A DNA stretch of 64,000 nucleotides from Myoxocephalus aenaeus (Eukaryota > Chordata > Actinopteri > Perciformes > Cottidae): contig JBAMJR010000195.1 in the NCBI GenBank assembly GCA_038501785.1, positions 3,238,501 through 3,302,500 of the forward strand, written 5' to 3'. Below, piece after piece: positions 58,429 to 64,000 of this stretch. Each line of letters opens with the position of its first letter. Positions within the stretch are counted from its first letter, which is position 1. The notes beneath the pieces were generated by a model that was not told the origin of the DNA, made no database searches, and saw only the letters and a list, made by a program, of their open reading frames with translations. A program made the position numbers and the translations under genes.

Positions 58429-59228
58429 GTGAGTTCTTACTGTTGTGTGATTGTGTCTTTGTCTTGCTCCAGTATATATTGCCCCAAATATGAGCCTGTT
58501 CAACTTGAGACCTGCATGTATTTAAGCGAGGATCAATGCACCATACAATACAGATGCTGAGCTCATTTTCAACGATGTGTTGATTTAGTTAGTTGATAAA
58601 TGGGCAATATTTGAGTTTAGACATCAAAGAACAAAAGTGGCCTGCTTGTGCAAAATAATGTTAGTCATAGAAGTGTTTAAAAATGTCCACCAATATGTGT
58701 GTGTGCCTTCCAGATCACGTCAATCTTAAATAATAGTCTTTAAAATGCTGTAATCCATTCACCGGGTTTACTGATACACAACACCCCTGAAGTGGTGCAT
58801 TTTGTGTCGTTGTTGGCGCACAGGGAGATAATCCAGGAGAGCCAACGAGTGCTGTTTCATTCAGGGCTGTATGACTCATAAGTCTTATCTCTAAAGAAGC
58901 CAAGTGAGAGGAGCAGTGCTGCTGCAGGACCGGGGCTGATGTAACCCCTGAGATTCACTAGAGGCTGCTGTGGGCCGTGCTGCCCTGTGTCCTCACTGCC
59001 ACTGACTTGATTTACCCCGATGACCCCCTAATAATAATAAAATGGGCTGAGGATGTTCACACACTCTGCAGCAAGAGGAGCTCGTGCTGTGTACGTCACG
59101 AGACCAGGCAGCTTGAAAAATGGCAAAACTAGTCATATTTAGCTCTGACTTAATATTTAATTTAATGTATAAAATGCAACAGTTATGCTCTCCTATAACT
59201 TGATTAAAACATTATTTAAAAGAAAATG

Positions 59229-59304
<76 letters not shown>

Positions 59305-61814
59305 AATAAAAAATAACAGAACAATATAATATGACATAGATGGCCGATCATTTCAAATCACTACATAATACTTTTGGCACACCTGCATGGATTTCTGATT
59401 AAGACATAATATTAAGTTATATTTAAAGTAACATTGATACAATGACTTAAAAGTTTGTGCGTCTTCTCATTTTCTGTCAAGCTTTATGATATTATGATTC
59501 ACCTACCTTGAACTCAAAGATTACATTTCCTATACAATACATAATTTGAAAAAAAAAAGAAGCATTAGTGTGATGGAGCAGCAGTAGAGGAAAAATACCG
59601 CAACCACTGGCAAAGATATTCTCTCACTGAAAAAATCGATGCAAAGTGTCTGAGTTTAATCACCATCTCCTTTTAAAACATACAAAAATGAAAGTAGATA
59701 TTAACCCCATCCGCCCCCCCACTCGATTTTTCGATAATGAGGAAGTGCTTTTTATTTTCACTCAAACGCTCCTAAATCATCAACCACAGGTCCGATTTAA
59801 TAAATTTAAATGGCTAAAGTACTCTAAACCCTTTTGAGAAGAGAAACGATGGACTACATTTAACAAAAAAGATCGTTATATTTGTATAATTACGTAATAA
59901 AGTAAAGCTCCTCAATATGACTGAGCGATTATAACATTTCACTATTTAGCTAATTTAGTACCCCTAACAACGACGGAGAAAGCAACGGCTATATTTCATA
60001 GATTTTTTTCTCCGCGTTTTGAGGTCCTACAGTTTCCTCGTTCCTCAAACGCATCTGAAAGCGCGTCAGATGACACAAGCGGAAGCAGACGGTCATTTCA
60101 AGTGGTCCTTCGTTATGGTGCGACGAAGATTTAGGTAAAAATGGCTAATTTCTTTATTTCTGAACCGAAAAACATGGATTTTGAACTGGAAAGGCTTGAA
60201 AACATGTCATTGCTTGTGTTTATTGTGATTATTATTGCATATTTGGATGATTTAGGTCTTAATCTTTCTAAAGAGGTGCAGTATTACTCTGGGACATGAT
60301 GGGAAGTCACCAAAAATACAATTCAAAAAACTTGGGGAGCGACCGAGGACTAATTTTTTGATCAGATTCTTGACTTTTGATCAAATTTATGCAGAAAATT
60401 AATAATATTTTTTATTTTTTTTATTTTTAAAGGCAAGGAGTTGCTGATTCTTTAGAGATCAAGGACAATAGGGGCTGGTATTCATATCAAGGTCATATGA
60501 GCTCCTGTAGAAGCCCTCGGGGGGACCAATTGGGGGACCTGCGGGCTGATGAGGATAAAAAGCACTTTATAACAAGTATTGTATTTTGTCATTGCATTAA
60601 GTAAAAGGGATGATGAGAGCGTTCATCTTTCAAAACACCACGAGGATCCATATTAATTCTAATATTGTCATAAAGGTATACGGTATGAAGGACCTTTAAA
60701 GCTTTCAATGGGCTGAAGATTTGCCTCAGTAGTGAGTGAGTCAGTGCACATTAATGATGACGTACCCTTTTCCCATTGTCACATTATAACAGCAGGAATA
60801 TAGCACATCGCTATTGATTTGAATCATTAAGTGGCCTACTGTGCAACCACAGGATTATATGCCTTTTTTGTTATGAAGCACTTAGAATTAGTACTCCTAT
60901 ACTTCAGAGGAAGAGAGCTCAGGTGCAATATAAGTCCCGACTGTCCCTTATAAATCTATCAATCAGATTGTCCCTGCAGCTGCGGACGAGCACATGATCA
61001 TGGAGGCATTTCAGCATGGCGACTACTGAATGTTTATCTAGTGAGACCTACAAGTAAAACCTTGTGAGAAACACCTGGAATGTATTTGATCACAGTCATA
61101 AGAAAACCCCTTTTTAAAACTCACAATGCATTGAGTTATTATTTTACAGCTCAAGAATCTGAAAGATTTTCTGTCTGCATTAGTTTGGTTGAAGCAAATA
61201 TCTGTTATCATGACAACCATGTTGTAGAAAATTCTATCACGATCTAAGAAATGAATGTGAGAGCACATTCTTAATCGCATGTCACTTGTTGTATTACCCA
61301 AGTTCAACATGGGAAACATAAATGTGTTACAGTGCATCGCTTTAGCTTATATTCAAGCACTCGCAGGGACATTCAGTTGACTTAATGTCACGATGCTGTT
61401 GCCACCTCGTGATATTATCACTCAGTGAGTATGTAACTGCCCTTTTTGCTAAATGTTGAAGAAATTCAGAGCAAAATCTGGCTGATAAACACACTGCATA
61501 GCTGCAATTAGAGAGGAACGAGGGTGAAAACACCTCTGACATTATTGTATTTGTTTGACTGCATAGGAAACAAAAATACCAAACGCCAGATTTGTGAAGG
61601 CCTAGACTTTCAAATTAACATGGATGGATGTAAAGAAGGTGCTGGGATGATACAGACTGCGTGTTGAGTCTTTCTGTGCACTCTCTGTGCATTGCCTTTT
61701 GAAAAGGGCTTTTCTTTTTTAAAGATAATACTCTGTTGTACTGCTTCAGTCGTTCACCGGCCATTATTCCTCACATGAGCCACAATGTGATATGTCAGAC
61801 CTCTGTTTCGCAGG
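58429..61814 (+). other. Presumed tent5d 5' UTR intron
   Basis: AT-rich. It holds an (AT)35 run at 59231-59300 and no supported gene or RNA. Short open frames (59646-59837; minus-strand 61038-61542) show no domain. Confidence 0.45.
59231..59300. repeat. (AT)35 microsatellite
   Basis: Seventy bases of uninterrupted AT dinucleotides. Confidence 0.97.
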
Positions 61815-61819
61815 TGAGG

Positions 61820-64000
61820 ATGATGGAGCTTCAAGCGGAGAAGAGGTTCCACAACTTGACCCTCGAGCAAATCCAAGCTCTGGACAAGGTCTTGACTGAG
61901 GTAATCCCCATCCACGGACGAGGGAATTTCCCCACGCTGCAGGTGAGGGTGAAAGACATCATTCGTGTGGTGAAGGATCGTCTGATCGAAAGAGACATCC
62001 AGGTGAAAGATATACGGCTGAATGGCGCGACGGCCAGCCACATCCTGGTGAGAGATAACTGCATGGGCTATCGAGACTTAGACATCATTTTTGGAGTGGA
62101 GCTGCCCCGGCAGGAGGACCTCCAGGTGATAAAGGAGGTGGTGCTGGGCAGCCTACGAGACCTCCTTCCTTGTGGAGTTAACAGACGGAAGATCACCTGC
62201 CTGACGATGAAGGAGGCCTACGTGCAAAAGATGGTGAAAGTCTTCAATGAGCACGACAGATGGAGCCTGATCTCGCTTTCTAACAACAGAGCGAAAACCG
62301 TGGGGCTCCGATTCATCAGCTCCCTTCGGAGACAGTTTGAGTTCAGCGTGGACTCCTTCCAGATAATATTAGACCGTATGCTGGAGTCTTACTGGGAGAC
62401 TGAACGGAAACAGGGACGAAAGGTGGCATTGAATGCTGGGAATTTGTCTAAAAGAGACACTGAGGAAGAAAAGAAAGGGCAAGAGAAACCAAGCGTTCCT
62501 CGGGATGTTGAAAAAGACTCTGCCGGCCAAACTCCATGCCTGAATGAAGCAGCCTCTGTGCCTGAGAAAGGTCTTCCACATGCAAAGGTGGAGCACATGG
62601 ATGGAAAGCACGAGGCCCAGGAGGGGTTAGAACACAAGACCATCAACTTACAGCAGGAGGACGTGGATGGCATAGAGGATGTTCATTCAGAGAAGGGCGT
62701 AGTGTTTGAGCTGTGTGACGGCAACGGAGAAGAGAAAGGACAGTGTCACAGTGAGTATCCTTTAGTCCCATCTCCTGAAACTTTACTCACAGATGTCAGG
62801 GATCCGCTGATGACGCATGCATGTTTAAAGCCGCAGAGCAGCGAAGAGCCGTCTGCGTCACACGCTTCCCAACCAACAGAAGCGGCAGCTCCACAGGAAA
62901 AGGTCCATTGTGCGGAGATGACTCACTTCAAAGTCGACGCCGTGATCGGCAGCACTCAAAATACGTCAAGCCCACAAGATTCACATCATGAATATTCCTT
63001 TCCTCCTCCGGCGAAGAAAACTTGCAGCACATCACAGGGCGTTGTACCGGACTATTGCCCTTCACCAAAACTACAAAGGAAAATGTCAAGGAAGCTGATC
63101 AGTAAGCCTGAGAAATGGTCTTTACTGACTGATTTATCAGATCTTACAACGCAGCTGTTTCCACCCATAGACATACCCAAACCACTCCAGCCTCCTTCAG
63201 TGGACAGCGCCCAAGTTCATGGCTCAAATGTTCCAGCCTCCAAGCCAGAGGCCAGAGACGCCCTCACAGCTCTCGCATGCCGTCCAGCCAGCGCACTTCA
63301 GGATGGGACTGGCTCCGACGAAAGCGTGGACCAAACTGTGAAGCCGAAACACTCGAAGAAGCCTCCGGATTCACAAACACAAAGCCACACACGTGCTCAG
63401 CCTCAGATCAATGAGCCACCATCAGAGCAGGCGGACACGGGCCCCAACAGGTGCGGGGCGAGCTCGTGGGCCGGGGCGGAAGGGGGGCTCGCCATCACCG
63501 TCGAAGCAGAGTGCATGTACGGAGACTTTGAACAGGCGATGGACCACCTCCGCCACCGTCTCATCGCCACACACAACCCAGAGGAGATCCGAGGTGGGGG
63601 CCTGCTGAAGTACAGCGACCTGCTGGTGAGGAACTTCAGGCCTGCCAGCGAGACGGAGATCAAGTCCTTGGAGCGATACATGTGCTCCCGCTTCTTCATC
63701 GACTTCCCCGACGTGAGCGAGCAGCAGCGTAAGATCGAGGCCTACCTGCGGTGCCATTTCATTGGCAACGAGGAGACGAGCAAGTACGAGTACCTGATGA
63801 CCCTGCGGCGCGTGATCGACGAGAGCACGGTGTGTTTGATGGGACACGAGAGGAGACAGACGCTCAATATGATCACAGTCCTGGCTCTGAGGGTGCTGGG
63901 CGAGCAGAACGCCATCCCCAACACGGCCAACGTCACCTGTTTCTACCAGCCGGCGCCGTACGTCACGGAGCCCATTTACAGCAGCTACTTCATCACCCAG
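61820..64000 (+). CDS. tent5d: TENT5D/FAM46D-like non-canonical poly(A) polymerase, 3'-truncated by window edge, with large insert
   Basis: TENT5 proteins are nucleotidyltransferases that extend mRNA poly(A) tails (family knowledge). The acceptor TTTCGCAG ends at 61814 and tandem ATGs follow at 61820 and 61823. One open frame runs to the window end (727 codons) with no stop. The N-terminal catalytic half (residues 1-194) has 'EVIPIHGRGNFPTL', 'RLNGATASHIL' (G69-A70), 'YRDLDIIFGVELP' with D86 and D88, 'KEAYVQKMVKVFNEHDRWSL' and 'QFEFSVDSFQI' with D178. After an insert of about 358 residues the family sequence resumes at 'ECMYGDFEQAMDHL', then 'PEEIRGGGLLKYSDLLV', 'YMCSRFFIDFPDV', 'STVCLMGHERRQTLN' and 'VTCFYQPAPYV'. 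Human TENT5 proteins total about 390 residues. TENT5D is favoured by 'DIIFGVELP' and by synteny; A-C are less likely. The last 20 or so codons are outside. Confidence 0.9.
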   Translation, partial: MMELQAEKRFHNLTLEQIQALDKVLTEVIPIHGRGNFPTLQVRVKDIIRVVKDRLIERDIQVKDIRLNGATASHILVRDNCMGYRDLDIIFGVELPRQEDLQVIKEVVLGSLRDLLPCGVNRRKITCLTMKEAYVQKMVKVFNEHDRWSLISLSNNRAKTVGLRFISSLRRQFEFSVDSFQIILDRMLESYWETERKQGRKVALNAGNLSKRDTEEEKKGQEKPSVPRDVEKDSAGQTPCLNEAASVPEKGLPHAKVEHMDGKHEAQEGLEHKTINLQQEDVDGIEDVHSEKGVVFELCDGNGEEKGQCHSEYPLVPSPETLLTDVRDPLMTHACLKPQSSEEPSASHASQPTEAAAPQEKVHCAEMTHFKVDAVIGSTQNTSSPQDSHHEYSFPPPAKKTCSTSQGVVPDYCPSPKLQRKMSRKLISKPEKWSLLTDLSDLTTQLFPPIDIPKPLQPPSVDSAQVHGSNVPASKPEARDALTALACRPASALQDGTGSDESVDQTVKPKHSKKPPDSQTQSHTRAQPQINEPPSEQADTGPNRCGASSWAGAEGGLAITVEAECMYGDFEQAMDHLRHRLIATHNPEEIRGGGLLKYSDLLVRNFRPASETEIKSLERYMCSRFFIDFPDVSEQQRKIEAYLRCHFIGNEETSKYEYLMTLRRVIDESTVCLMGHERRQTLNMITVLALRVLGEQNAIPNTANVTCFYQPAPYVTEPIYSSYFITQ
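62402..63475 (+). other. tent5d: About 358-codon in-frame insert in tent5d catalytic domain
   Basis: Lies where known TENT5 proteins have a loop of roughly 10-15 residues, between the third-carboxylate strand and 'YGDF'. It is continuously open, rich in Glu, Lys, Ser, Pro and His, and looks disordered. It ends with a basic patch ('KLQRKMSRKLISKPEKW') followed by a more conserved-looking 'SLLTDLSDLTTQLFPP', which could be a short linear motif. One donor-like A|GTGAGT lies inside at 62748, but removing sequence from there to an obvious acceptor did not keep the frame in the combinations I tried. So I read it as coding. Confidence 0.7.

Noticed and set aside
62747..62760. Intron inside tent5d starting at the A|GTGAGT near 62748
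   Set aside because: The whole region is open and I found no acceptor with matching phase that also restores the family sequence. RNA data could still overturn this.

Overview
The window reads as vertebrate nuclear DNA from a ray-finned fish, probably a spiny-rayed teleost (inference). It has multi-exon genes with GT-AG introns of about 80 bp to 7 kb, AT-rich intergenic DNA with long TA microsatellites, and fish-type Tc1, hAT, LINE-tail and tRNA-SINE remnants. No prokaryotic, organellar or CRISPR feature was seen.

Five complete or nearly complete genes plus one gene cut by the right edge were reconstructed exon by exon, and reading phase was checked across every junction. (1) atrx, plus strand, 1-20877: 30 exons with one continuous frame of 1,778 residues plus stop; the N-terminus lies off the left edge. 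(2) pls3 (plastin-3), plus, CDS 29965-38221: 15 coding exons, 622 aa. (3) cnga2 (olfactory-type cyclic-nucleotide-gated channel alpha subunit), plus, 42833-46686: 6 coding exons, 699 aa. (4) rragb/rraga (Rag GTPase A/B), minus, 52643-49856: 9 coding exons, 315 aa. (5) chmp1b (ESCRT-III), minus, 57628-55533: 8 coding exons, 199 aa, starting in a 16-bp coding exon. (6) tent5d (FAM46/TENT5 non-canonical poly(A) polymerase), plus, 61820 to beyond 64000. The genes do not form a pathway. They are a syntenic block: the human orthologues of atrx, pls3, cnga2, rragb and tent5d are all on the X chromosome.

Between and within the genes lie: a 668-bp inverted-repeat element in atrx intron 2; LINE 3' ends, a pair of diverged direct repeats and a 1.2-kb hAT-like element in the large atrx intron 5; a Tc1 terminal fragment in a late atrx intron; a 56-bp near-perfect hairpin just past the atrx poly(A) signal; a LINE fragment, a TA/TATG microsatellite and a minus-strand tRNA-derived SINE between atrx and pls3; a nested inverted repeat upstream of the pls3 promoter; a hairpin in the rragb 5' region; CTCF-like core motifs; and a CpG-rich divergent promoter between chmp1b and tent5d.

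The most unusual coding feature is in tent5d. An uninterrupted insert of about 358 codons splits the catalytic domain after its third carboxylate. The same protein also has Ala where the nucleotidyltransferase 'GS' signature has Ser.
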